Below are positions 9,172-16,882 of a stretch of 46,463 nt of DNA, piece by piece (positions within the stretch are counted from its first letter, which is position 1; each line of letters begins with the position of its first letter). Position numbers and translations under genes: made by a program. The DNA lies in contig QZIL01000094.1 in NCBI GenBank assembly GCA_003599025.1, positions 1 through 46,463 on the forward strand. The letters are read 5' to 3'. This stretch comes from Nitrospiraceae bacterium. Lineage in GTDB: Bacteria; Nitrospirota; Thermodesulfovibrionia; UBA6902. The notes beneath the pieces were generated by a model that did no database searches, was not told where the DNA came from, and saw only the letters and a list, made by a program, of their open reading frames with translations.

Positions 9172-10023
9172 TCAACCTTTTTCTATGATTATATTATCAA
9201 TCAGCCTTGTCTTCCCTATTCTGACGGCAATGCATATGACCGCGGCAAATATTACCCTCTGAACAGGGGCAAGGTTATAGGCATCAACTATATCAACATA
9301 TTCCGTTTTCGCTAGAGGTTCGGTCTTGATAAATGCTTCCATTTCTTTTTTCACCAGCCCCGATTCGTCCATCCCTCTGGACAGAACAAGTTCCTCTCCC
9401 AGCTTAAGTGCCTTGTATAAAATAAGCGCTGCTTTTCTTTCCTGCTCATTTAGATACATGTTTCTTGAACTCAGTGCCAGCCCGTCAGTCTCTCTCACTG
9501 TAGGTGACACAACTATTTTTGTGTCGGCATTCAGTTCCCTTACAAGTTTTTTTATGATCACTGTCTGCTGAAAATCCTTCTGTCCCATATATACCCTGTG
9601 AGGCATGACCACATTTATAAGCTTGGCGACTACCGTTGCTACAGCATTGAAGTGCCCCGGCCTTGATGCCCCGCACAGGACCTTTCCGACGGCGCCCATA
9701 TCGACTGATACTGAAAAGCCCTCAGGATACATCTCTCCGGTCTCGGGCATAAATACAACATCGGTATTTATAGCAGATAGTTTTGACAGATCGCCTTCAA
9801 TGTCCCTCGGGTATTTTTCAAAATCTTCATTCGGCCCGAACTGCGTCGGGTTTATAAAGATACTGACAACAGTCCTGTCATTTTCTTCCTTTGAACGCCT
9901 TACAAGACTGAGATGACCTTCATGGAGCGCACCCATGGTAGGGACAAACCCTATGGTCTTGCACTCTCCCCTGAACCACCTGCCGACGTCCTGCATGTCA
10001 TTTACAGTTTTGATCAGTTGCAT
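9172..10023 (-). CDS. panC: Pantothenate synthetase
   Basis: A 283-residue enzyme that condenses pantoate and beta-alanine with ATP to form pantothenate, in coenzyme A synthesis. The ATP-binding signature PTMGALHEGH is at 28-37, followed by FINPTQFGPNEDFEKYPRD, RPGHFNAVATVV and YMGQKDFQQ, all in the expected order; the length is normal. No Shine-Dalgarno sequence precedes the ATG. Instead TATAAT ends ten bases upstream, suggesting a leaderless or very short leader. panB and panD are not in the window. It is followed by the Fis-like gene. Confidence 0.97.
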   Translation of the reverse strand: MQLIKTVNDMQDVGRWFRGECKTIGFVPTMGALHEGHLSLVRRSKEENDRTVVSIFINPTQFGPNEDFEKYPRDIEGDLSKLSAINTDVVFMPETGEMYPEGFSVSVDMGAVGKVLCGASRPGHFNAVATVVAKLINVVMPHRVYMGQKDFQQTVIIKKLVRELNADTKIVVSPTVRETDGLALSSRNMYLNEQERKAALILYKALKLGEELVLSRGMDESGLVKKEMEAFIKTEPLAKTEYVDIVDAYNLAPVQRVIFAAVICIAVRIGKTRLIDNIIIEKG

Positions 10024-10033
10024 GTGAATATGA

Positions 10034-10039
10034 ATTATA
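10034..10039 (-). promoter_or_regulatory. -10 box close to the panC start
   Basis: TATAAT on the minus strand, ten bases before the panC ATG, with TTTTAA 16 bp further upstream as a weak -35. Transcription would start within a few bases of the ATG. Confidence 0.5.
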
Positions 10040-10103
10040 AAAACGGACCTGATAATTAAAAAGCCGGGAACAAATTTTTACTATTATAATAAAACCTGTT
10101 TGT

Positions 10104-11162
10104 TTAAACCTGCATTTTTTTTATTTCTCTCATCAATACACTGAAAAGCTCCTGCTCTTTTAGTGTCCTGATTACCTTGCCGTGCTTAAAAAGTATCCCC
10201 ATTCCTTTGCCTCCGGCTATTCCTATATCAGCTTCCCTGGCCTCTCCGGGGCCGTTGACAACGCAGCCCATTACTGCGACCCTGAGCGGTTTTTTCATCC
10301 GGGACAGACCTGCTTCCACCTTCCCGGCAATCCCTCTGATATCTATCTGACAGCGTCCACATGTAGGACAGGAAATAAGCTCCGGCCCCCGCTGTCTCAG
10401 GTGCAGGCATTTAAGTATTTCATATGCGACCTTGACTTCCTCTACAGGGTCAGCAGTCAATGAGACCCTCATCGTGTCGCCGAGGCCTTCTGATAAAAGT
10501 ATGCCAAGCCCGACCGAGCTCTTTACTGTCCCTGAAAAAGCCGGACCTGCCTCTGATATGCCGATGTGCAGGGGGTATCTGAATTTTTTCGCAAACAGCC
10601 GGTAGGCCTCGACTGTTTTCATTACATCCGAGGCCTTGAGAGAAACCTTAATGGCGCTGAACTTCAGGTCTTCGAGTATCTTTATGTGCCTTCCGGCGCT
10701 CTCGACAAGGGCATCAGCATCCGGATGACCGTACTTTTGCAACAGGTCTTTTTCCAGTGAACCTGCATTCACGCCGATCCTTATGGGAACATTCCTGTCC
10801 ATGGCAGCACTCACCACTTCTTTTACCTTTAATTTACTCCCGATATTTCCGGGATTAATCCTAAGCCCGTCCACACCACAGGAGATCGCCTCCAGCGCCA
10901 GCCTGTGGTCAAAATGGATGTCAGCAATAAGTGGTATCTTTGTCTTCTTTTTTATGGCCTTTATGGCCCGGGCCGCTTCAATATTAAGTACCGCCACCCT
11001 GACTATCTCGCAGCCGGCCTTCTCGAGTCTCCTGATCTGGGACACAGTCGAGACAACATCACGCGTGTCTGTTTTGGTCATGGACTGTACAGAGACCGGC
11101 GCCCCGCCGCCTATCCTGACAACCCCGAGGGTTATCTGCCTAGTTGGTTTCTTTTTTGCCAT
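10104..11162 (-). CDS. ispG: 4-hydroxy-3-methylbut-2-enyl diphosphate synthase (IspG/GcpE)
   Basis: A 352-residue Fe-S enzyme of the MEP isoprenoid pathway, converting MEcPP to HMBPP. The TIM-barrel part contains VSVQSMTKTDTRD, LIADIHFDHRLA and GLRINPGNIG. The C-terminal reductase part has the cluster ligands CPTCGRC and the conserved VMGCVVNGPGEA. I chose the ATG at 11160-11162 (MAKKKP), which overlaps the end of mltG by 23 nt; a start 13 codons further upstream would lie deeper inside mltG. The next pathway enzyme, IspH, is at 29036-29875. Confidence 0.96.
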   Translation of the reverse strand: MAKKKPTRQITLGVVRIGGGAPVSVQSMTKTDTRDVVSTVSQIRRLEKAGCEIVRVAVLNIEAARAIKAIKKKTKIPLIADIHFDHRLALEAISCGVDGLRINPGNIGSKLKVKEVVSAAMDRNVPIRIGVNAGSLEKDLLQKYGHPDADALVESAGRHIKILEDLKFSAIKVSLKASDVMKTVEAYRLFAKKFRYPLHIGISEAGPAFSGTVKSSVGLGILLSEGLGDTMRVSLTADPVEEVKVAYEILKCLHLRQRGPELISCPTCGRCQIDIRGIAGKVEAGLSRMKKPLRVAVMGCVVNGPGEAREADIGIAGGKGMGILFKHGKVIRTLKEQELFSVLMREIKKMQV

Positions 11163-12174
11163 TTTCTTCTTTATTTTTGCCGTTGCGCTGATACAGGGCA
11201 ACGGCCTTTACATGCTCCATGCCAGAATTGGAAAAATGATGTCTGCCGTTATTCATGGATACGAAAAAAAGATATCCGGTCTTTTCAGGATAAAGAGCGG
11301 CCTCTATCGACTTAATGCCCGGCGAGGCAATCGGCCCCGGAGGCAGACCATTTATAACATACGTATTATATGGTGTGGCCCTTAATAGATCACTGTACAT
11401 GATGCGCCCCCATCTGTATCTGACTCCATAAAGGACCGTGGGATCGGCCTGCAGCTTCATATTTTTCTTCAGGCGATTATGATAAACTCCAGATATCAGG
11501 GGCCTCTCGGAATCGAATACCGCTTCTTTCTCAATTATTGAAGCAAGGGTAAGGACTTCGTTTACGGTCATGCCAAGTTCATAGGTCCGTTTCACCAGCT
11601 TTTCATTGTATTTTTCTCTCATCCTCTGGACCATGATGGAAAAGATATTTTTGGGGTCAGTTCCCTTTGAGAAGTTATATGAATCAGGGAATAAATAACC
11701 TTCAAGGCTGGGCGCTGAGATGCTGAGTGATGCGAGAAAAGCCCTGTCCTTTGTGATATGCCATGAATTATCATCAATAAGCCTGACCTCCTTGAGCTTT
11801 AGTCTTATATCGTCAAGAGTGGAACCCTCAGGGATGGTGACTGTGAACTCTATTATCATTCCTTTTTTCAGGCGATAAAATATCTCGAGGGGCGTCATTG
11901 AAGTATTGAGGTTATAGTACCCTGCTTTCATGTTCCTGTCAGTCTGTGTCAATCTGCCCATCAGAAGGAAGACAGGCTTGTTCCTGATAAAGCCCTCATC
12001 CGCCAGTATATCAATCCCCCGTGAATAACTGGAACCCTGAGGGATCTCGACCTCTTTCCATTTACTCTCACCGGACACAGGCATTATAAGATAAATGACA
12101 ACATACACAGCCGCGAAAAAGACAAGGCTTACAAGTATGGCAATGACTTCTTTAAATCTCCGGAACCGGTTCAT
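11140..12174 (-). CDS. mltG: Endolytic murein transglycosylase MltG
   Basis: A 344-residue inner-membrane lytic transglycosylase of the YceG family, which cuts nascent glycan strands and sets their length. One N-terminal transmembrane segment (about 10-32) anchors a periplasmic domain. A LysM-like part (about 40-105) precedes the catalytic YceG domain, with LASIIEKEAV holding the catalytic Glu and later QADPTVLYG, PYNTYVINGLPPGPIASPG and FFVSMNNGRHHFS. The tail is Lys/Asn/Glu-rich and overlaps the ispG start. No clear Shine-Dalgarno sequence precedes the ATG. Confidence 0.95.
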   Translation of the reverse strand: MNRFRRFKEVIAILVSLVFFAAVYVVIYLIMPVSGESKWKEVEIPQGSSYSRGIDILADEGFIRNKPVFLLMGRLTQTDRNMKAGYYNLNTSMTPLEIFYRLKKGMIIEFTVTIPEGSTLDDIRLKLKEVRLIDDNSWHITKDRAFLASLSISAPSLEGYLFPDSYNFSKGTDPKNIFSIMVQRMREKYNEKLVKRTYELGMTVNEVLTLASIIEKEAVFDSERPLISGVYHNRLKKNMKLQADPTVLYGVRYRWGRIMYSDLLRATPYNTYVINGLPPGPIASPGIKSIEAALYPEKTGYLFFVSMNNGRHHFSNSGMEHVKAVALYQRNGKNKEENGKKETN

Positions 12175-12366
12175 AATAGTATGTAAGAGTAATTATGCCT
12201 GAAAACTTCTGCGGCCAATATGTCTGCAAGGTTTATTTGTTCCTCCGGGGACAAATCTGAACTGACTCGTGCTGCTTGCATATGGTTAGCATGCCAAAAT
12301 ACACGGATAAAATCAAACCGTTACAAGCATGGGAATATTTATTTGACATCATCTCATGAGGATCAG

Positions 12367-12394
12367 ACAGGGGCACAACCATCGGTGCCCCTGT
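12367..12394. terminator. Strong hairpin downstream of the GYD gene
   Basis: A perfect 10-bp stem, ACAGGGGCAC / GTGCCCCTGT, with an 8-nt loop, 15 bp past the stop of the minus-strand GYD gene. No run of T follows on either strand, so it may act as an RNA-end stabiliser or weak terminator. The rest of the 12175-12408 gap shows nothing recognisable. Confidence 0.5.
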
Positions 12395-12408
12395 TGACAT
12401 TGAGACAG

Positions 12409-12693
12409 CTATTTCAGTGTCTTGATAAATTCATCAACTGTAATTGCAGGCAGGGTCATAAGCTGGACCGTCCCCCTTGATCCAAGCTCAACAGACATCT
12501 TCATCACCGCTTCATTGCTCGGTGCATCCAGTAAAGTTACAAAATCATAGGACCCGAGCACTGCATATTGCCCGAGGACCTTGATACCCATTGACTCAAT
12601 TTCCTTGTTCACCTCCTTGATCCTGCCGGGCTTCTGCTTCAGTGTCTTACGCCCCTCATCTGTAAGAGTGCTCAAAGCAATATAAACAGCCAT
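12409..12693 (-). CDS. GYD-domain protein
   Basis: A 94-residue single-domain protein of the GYD family (dimeric alpha-beta-barrel fold). The namesake motif appears as LGSYDFVTLLDAPS, followed by GTVQLMTLPA. Such proteins are common in bacteria and have no settled function. The start is the ATG at 12691-12693, fixed by AAAGGAGG five bases upstream; an earlier start would include the ribosome-binding site itself. Confidence 0.88.
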   Translation of the reverse strand: MAVYIALSTLTDEGRKTLKQKPGRIKEVNKEIESMGIKVLGQYAVLGSYDFVTLLDAPSNEAVMKMSVELGSRGTVQLMTLPAITVDEFIKTLK

Positions 12694-12799
12694 ACGTCCT
12701 CCTTTCTTTATATGAACCATTTATTATCTTTATATTATGGATTTCACGAACTGTCAAGCACTGCCCCAAAAAAACAATAATAAGCGCACAGGCACAACC

Positions 12800-13060
12800 T
12801 CACAAACCCGGCGGACTTTCAAGCAGCTGCCACTCCGCATACCCGTCTTTTCTCTCATCGATTTTTGCACCGGCCAATACCATCCTGGACTGCGTGGGAT
12901 GCGTCTTTATCGAAATATAGGCCCGGACAAGGCTTGCAATTGTCGCTTCATAAAAGGTCATCTCTGTGCCGTCCTGAAGTACTATGGTTGTCCTTATGTG
13001 CCTGTGGCCTGCCGGGATCTCAGAGATTAATTCCTTTATATCTTCGTTTCTGATGTTCAT
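12800..13060 (-). CDS. Small conserved-looking protein of unknown function
   Basis: An 86-residue acidic/mixed protein with no signal peptide or membrane segment. AGGAG lies five bases before the ATG, which supports it as a real gene. The middle (RTTIVLQDGTEMTFYEATIASLV by position 23-45) looks like beta strands followed by a helix. I do not recognise the family. It may be co-transcribed with the GYD gene 107 bp downstream. Confidence 0.7.
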   Translation of the reverse strand: MNIRNEDIKELISEIPAGHRHIRTTIVLQDGTEMTFYEATIASLVRAYISIKTHPTQSRMVLAGAKIDERKDGYAEWQLLESPPGL

Positions 13061-13090
13061 GATGTCTCCTGATATTTATCTAAAACGAGC

Positions 13091-13254
13091 GAGGTTGAAT
13101 ACCAAATAGACACAATACCGACACCCTATAAATAAGGATTCATGCAGTTATCAAAGCTGTTCAGAATTGTGAACTGAAAAGATTTGTCCGGCAAAATAAA
13201 ATCTGCAATTTCAATAACTCGTCGATTTATTGTGTTTATGAGGTGTTCAACCTC
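13091..13254. mobile_element. Possible MITE with about 27-nt imperfect terminal inverted repeats
   Basis: The left end (13091-13117) and the reverse complement of the right end (13228-13254) share GAGGTTGAA-x-ACC-xx-ATA-x-ACACAATA, about 23 of 27 positions. The 164-bp interior has no gene. No clear target-site duplication is seen and no second copy occurs in the window, so the call is tentative. It separates the small unknown gene from the putative selenoprotein gene. Confidence 0.4.
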
Positions 13255-13330
13255 CCTTATAAATTATGTTTGGATTTCAATATACAATCCACTTGCAAAG
13301 GGCTTAACGTCAGTCTCCCTGCCCTGCAGT

Positions 13331-14086
13331 TTACTGAACCGTCACCTTCACCTTGTCCACACCCGTATTTCCTGTCTGGGGGTCATATGCATAGATTATA
13401 ATTTCGTAACGTCCTTTTTTCTTCACTAGAGCCTCTGCCTGAAATGCGCTTGGCCCAGTATAATTCATTGCAATAGTATCTATAATCTTGCCTTCGTGTT
13501 TTACAAGTGCCTTGATTTCATACTTGTCTGCGTCCCATAACCCGCCCGGGGTCAATGGGCAGCCTCATATCATTACTATCTGGGCGGATACTGGAATTAC
13601 GGCCCTGCCGTCACTTAATTTAACTGTCTCAAGAGACTTTGCATCAACAGAGAAACCAGGCACTTCTATAATGACACCTTCACCGACAATGTCCCTGCCG
13701 GGAATGAGCCACATCTGGGTCGAACTCATTATCATGTTTGTTTTATCGCTGTATGGCGCTGAGACATCTATGGTGATTAACCTGGGTTCACTGATGTCCA
13801 GAGATGTTTCGAATTTGGCAGCATCAGCACTGATCTCTCCAAACCTGGTCTTCGGCTGGTTCATTATAATCTCAGTGTCACCCGTGCCTCCGGCTGTCAG
13901 ACCTTCAGCAAGCACCTTGCCGGTCTCGCTGTCTTTGATAATTACGAGGGCACCGCCCATTTTCGATCCTACAAACTTCGCGTCCTTGGACTTGGCCCTG
14001 ATAACGAGCTTCGTCTGTACTGCTTCGGAAATACCAAAAGACAGGACGCCTGCCAGAAGCATTCCGAAAAAGATTAATCTTCTCAT
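13331..14086 (-). CDS. Putative exported selenoprotein with Sec-Gly-Cys-Pro motif (UGA at 13565-13567)
   Basis: I read one gene of 251 residues with an in-frame TGA at codon 174 (context VSAQIVMI-U-GCPLTPGGLWDA). The same frame continues for 77 codons to a TAA without a shift, and both halves look like one beta-rich protein. The N-terminus (MRRLIFFGMLLAGVLSFG) is a signal peptide, so the protein is exported. Residues about 25-165 are beta-rich, Ig-like in pattern; the part after Sec (DADKYEIKALVKHEGK onward) looks like a further Ig-like domain. The ATG at 14084-14086 has AAGGAGGAG just upstream. A SECIS-like hairpin follows the UGA. The U-G-C-P motif suggests a redox or metal-binding site (inference). 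I know no named family. The alternative is a broken gene with a nonsense mutation. Confidence 0.75.
13528..13567 (-). promoter_or_regulatory. SECIS-like hairpin after the UGA of the exported protein
   Basis: Starting two bases after the UGA the mRNA folds as CUG/CAG, then CCCAU/AUGGG, a bulged U on the 5' arm, then GACCC/GGGUU, with apical loop CGGGC 16 nt after the UGA. A bulged U on the 5' arm and G in the first two loop positions are features of bacterial SECIS elements. The loop differs from the GGUCU of fdhA, so SelB recognition needs to be shown. Confidence 0.65.
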
Positions 14087-14104
14087 CTTCTCCTCCTTAT
14101 AATT

Positions 14105-14153
14105 AGTGTCAGTGAATAGTGTCAGTGCCAGCAAGACAGTGATGACTGACACT
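14105..14153. repeat. AGTGTCAGT direct and inverted repeats upstream of the selenoprotein gene
   Basis: AGTGTCAGTG occurs at 14105-14114 and 14118-14127, and its inverse ACTGACACT at 14145-14153. The outer pair can form a 9-bp stem just upstream of the ribosome-binding site. It could be an operator or a repeat relic. Confidence 0.45.
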
Positions 14154-14202
14154 GATTACTGTAAGAGTTTAGCAGCATTCAAATCAGGATTCAATTAATT
14201 TC

Positions 14203-14230
14203 TTGAAGAATAACAGGAGATTAATATATT
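14203..14230 (+). promoter_or_regulatory. Possible promoter of the nucleoside transporter gene
   Basis: TTGAAG (14203-14208) and TATATT (14225-14230) are 16 bp apart, followed by a leader of about 100 nt. Confidence 0.4.
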
Positions 14231-14265
14231 ATTTAAAAATCTTATTATCTCTAATTCAGCAATCC

Positions 14266-14304
14266 GCTGTCAGCAAATTATTATATCAAGTTCCTGCTGA
14301 CAGC
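14266..14304 (+). promoter_or_regulatory. Stem-loop in the leader of the nucleoside transporter gene
   Basis: A perfect 10-bp inverted repeat, GCTGTCAGCA / TGCTGACAGC, with a 19-nt AT-rich loop lies 34 nt before the start codon. It does not match a riboswitch I recognise. The surrounding AGCTGA-like words resemble the other short repeats in this window, so it may be a repeat relic. Confidence 0.4.
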
Positions 14305-14337
14305 TGAGCACTGAAAGCTGTCCTAAAGGGGTACTGC

Positions 14338-15642
14338 ATGTATAACGCTGTAAGCTTTGCAGGGATATTCATATTAATGGCTGTTGCATGGCTCTTCTCC
14401 GCAAACAGAAAAGTCATCAACTGGCGCGTCATTATCTGGGGGACAGTCATTCAGCTAGTGTTCGCACTTTTTATTTTTGTAGTTCCTGCCGGTGCCAAGG
14501 TATTTCTGTTTATCAATGACTCACTCGTCAGGGTGATAGATGTAGCGGGTGCAGGCTCCAAATTCATCTTCGGCAGGCTCGCCCTTGCTCCGGGGGTAAC
14601 AGATGAATGGGGGCAGGAGTCTCTCGGCTTTATCTTTGCCTTCCAGGTGCTGCCGCAGATTATATTCTTTGCTGCCCTAATGGCAGTACTGTATTACATG
14701 GGAGTTATGACTTGGCTCATCAGGATATTTGCAAAGATATTTACAAAGCTCTTGCGGATAAGCGGTGCAGAGTCATTATGTGCATCAAGCAATATCTTTG
14801 TGGGCATCGAGTCAGCTACTACTATCCGTCCTTATCTGGAAAAGATGACCCATTCAGAGCTCTGTACAATCCTGACTGCAGGCATGGCCACAATAGCCTC
14901 AACAGTACTGGCTATTTATATATTAATACTGCAGAAGCAGTTCCCGACTATAGCAGGGCATCTTGTTTCAGCCTCTTTTCTTTCAGCCCCTGCAGCCATC
15001 ATAATGTCAAAGCTCCTGTATCCCGAGACAGGCAAACCCGAAACCATGGGAATTGAAGTCACACCTTATTACGAAAAGGAGTCTTCATTAATAGAGGCGA
15101 TTATAAACGGTGCTACCGCCGGACTGAAGCTGGCAGTGGGAGTAGTGGCCCTGCTCATTGCCTTCCTTGGACTCGTTGCCCTGGCAGACTTCATTTTTAC
15201 CGGGGCAGGGATGAAGCTGAACGGTCTGACCGGTATAAGTATAGACTGGTCGCTGAAGGGACTTCTTGGCTATTTATTTTACCCTTTGACACTCATTATC
15301 GGCGTACCTCCTGCCGATGCATTTGAGATATCAAAGATAATTGGAGAACGGGCGATTGTCACAGAGACTAAATCATATATGGACCTTGCAGCACTTATAG
15401 ACGCGGGAGGACTGAAAGACCCCCGCTCCGCTTTCCTTGCCACGTACGCCCTTTGCGGTTTTGCACATGTTGCTTCGCTTGCGATATTCGTGGGCGGGAC
15501 AGCTGCTCTTGTGCCCAAACGAACAGCAGACCTTTCCGCAGTAGGCCCCAGGGCATTACTCGCCGCAACACTCGCATGTCTTATGACAGCAGCAGTTGCA
15601 GGGGCTTTTTACCGCGGGGGGTCTATACTTCTGGGGCAGTAG
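14338..15642 (+). CDS. Concentrative nucleoside transporter (CNT/NupC family)
   Basis: A 434-residue inner-membrane protein with about ten hydrophobic segments. CNT hallmarks include FAFQVLPQIIFFAALMAVLYY, the SGAESLCASSNIFVGIESA region (split as ISGAESLCASSNIF and VGIESATTIRPY), and the C-terminal CGFAHVASLAIFVGG. The family imports nucleosides with H+ or Na+; the exact substrate cannot be read. AAAGGGG precedes the ATG by seven bases. Its stop is two bases before the next gene, so the two are probably co-transcribed. Confidence 0.93.
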   Translation: MYNAVSFAGIFILMAVAWLFSANRKVINWRVIIWGTVIQLVFALFIFVVPAGAKVFLFINDSLVRVIDVAGAGSKFIFGRLALAPGVTDEWGQESLGFIFAFQVLPQIIFFAALMAVLYYMGVMTWLIRIFAKIFTKLLRISGAESLCASSNIFVGIESATTIRPYLEKMTHSELCTILTAGMATIASTVLAIYILILQKQFPTIAGHLVSASFLSAPAAIIMSKLLYPETGKPETMGIEVTPYYEKESSLIEAIINGATAGLKLAVGVVALLIAFLGLVALADFIFTGAGMKLNGLTGISIDWSLKGLLGYLFYPLTLIIGVPPADAFEISKIIGERAIVTETKSYMDLAALIDAGGLKDPRSAFLATYALCGFAHVASLAIFVGGTAALVPKRTADLSAVGPRALLAATLACLMTAAVAGAFYRGGSILLGQ

Positions 15643-15643
15643 A

Positions 15644-16822
15644 ATGTCTGAGCCTGCCAGATACGATGTCATCATAGCCGGCGCAGGCCCCGCCGGTTCC
15701 ACTGCCGGATACCTTTTGAGCAGGGCCGGCCTCAAGGTATTAATAATCGACAAGAGCACCTTCCCCAGAAAAAAGTTATGCGCCGGTCTCATAACATACA
15801 AGACTGTCAGATTACTCGAACGGGTCTTCGGTGAAACAGTAGATTCCCTGAAAGAAAAGGGCCTTATCAATTACGAATCAAACGGCTATGAACTCTATTG
15901 CAGGGACAGGCTAATCACAGGCAGGACTATCGATGTCCCGTTCAGGTTTATTGACCGGGAGAGCTATGATCACTTCCTTCTGAACAAGGCCCGTGAAGCA
16001 GGGGCTTCAGTCATCGAAGGAGACGGGGTCGGTTTAAGGTCCCTCAATATATTAAAAAGCGCGGTCCGGACTAACTCAGGGAAAGAGTATTCCGCAGACA
16101 TAATCATCGGTGCGGACGGGGTCAACAGCCGCATCAGGAGGAGCTTTCTCGTTGATCTGTTCGGCAGGGAGGACTGGAGCGGAAACCTCGCATCAGCCCA
16201 TGAGATTTTCATCAGACGGGAGTCCACAGGGAAACAGCTTGAACATCCCGCTCTCTTCTTTGACTATGTCGACTGGGGATACGCATGGGTGTTTCCGAAC
16301 AGGGAAAGGCTGAAGATAGGGATGTGCGCACTGAAGAAAAAAAACAAAGATGATATCCTCTCTTCATTCCGGACGTTCCTTTCAGAAATGAAGTTTAATG
16401 AAATGGGGGAGGAAAAAATTCACAGCTATGTGCTGCCGTACGGCAGCTTCCTGCCCACACCGGTCTTCAGGAACGTGTTTCTCGTAGGAGACGCCGCAGG
16501 CTTTGCAGACCCGCTGCTTGGCGAGGGCATTTATTATGCGCAGAGGAGCGCAGAGTTGGCTTCACTGGCGATACTTGACGTAATGCATGACCGGAGAGGT
16601 CAGTCAAAACCTCTTGAAGCACTGGCAACCGCTTATATCAATTTGCTCCGGCAACATATATTTACAGAATTTGAATATGCCGGAAAAATAAGGAAAGTAA
16701 TCTTTACCTACCTAAACATGTCCCGTTATTTCCCTTTGAAAATATTAATGGGCCTCCTGGGGGACATGCCTGTTGAAACAGTGCACGGGATCAGGTCATA
16801 TAAGTGGATGAAGAAACTGTAA
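15644..16822 (+). CDS. Geranylgeranyl-reductase-family FAD-dependent oxidoreductase
   Basis: A 392-residue flavoprotein. The N-terminal Rossmann motif DVIIAGAGPAGSTAGYLLSRAG binds FAD (GxGxxG), followed by a second dinucleotide motif IIGADGVNSRIRR and the FAD-binding VFLVGDAAGFADPLLGEGIYYA. These are the features of the geranylgeranyl reductase/FixC-like group. Members reduce isoprenoid chains of quinones, lipids or chlorophyll precursors; here a polyprenyl or quinone substrate is a guess. Start ATG at 15644, two bases after the transporter stop, with GGGG in that gene's last codons; an in-frame start 48 nt earlier lies inside the transporter gene and is less likely. Confidence 0.9.
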   Translation: MSEPARYDVIIAGAGPAGSTAGYLLSRAGLKVLIIDKSTFPRKKLCAGLITYKTVRLLERVFGETVDSLKEKGLINYESNGYELYCRDRLITGRTIDVPFRFIDRESYDHFLLNKAREAGASVIEGDGVGLRSLNILKSAVRTNSGKEYSADIIIGADGVNSRIRRSFLVDLFGREDWSGNLASAHEIFIRRESTGKQLEHPALFFDYVDWGYAWVFPNRERLKIGMCALKKKNKDDILSSFRTFLSEMKFNEMGEEKIHSYVLPYGSFLPTPVFRNVFLVGDAAGFADPLLGEGIYYAQRSAELASLAILDVMHDRRGQSKPLEALATAYINLLRQHIFTEFEYAGKIRKVIFTYLNMSRYFPLKILMGLLGDMPVETVHGIRSYKWMKKL

Positions 16823-16882
16823 CAGCATAAATAAGGAGGGATGCGGATTTCCACACCCCTCCGTACAGTCCCTATATTTGTT

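Noticed and set aside
12175-12408. A tRNA or small RNA gene in the gap between mltG and the GYD gene
   Set aside because: No cloverleaf or CCA-type end could be traced; only the hairpin at 12367-12394 stands out.
13331-13555. A separate 74-residue gene starting at 13555
   Set aside because: It is in the same frame as the upstream 173 codons, has no ribosome-binding site of its own, and lies right after a TGA with a SECIS-like hairpin.
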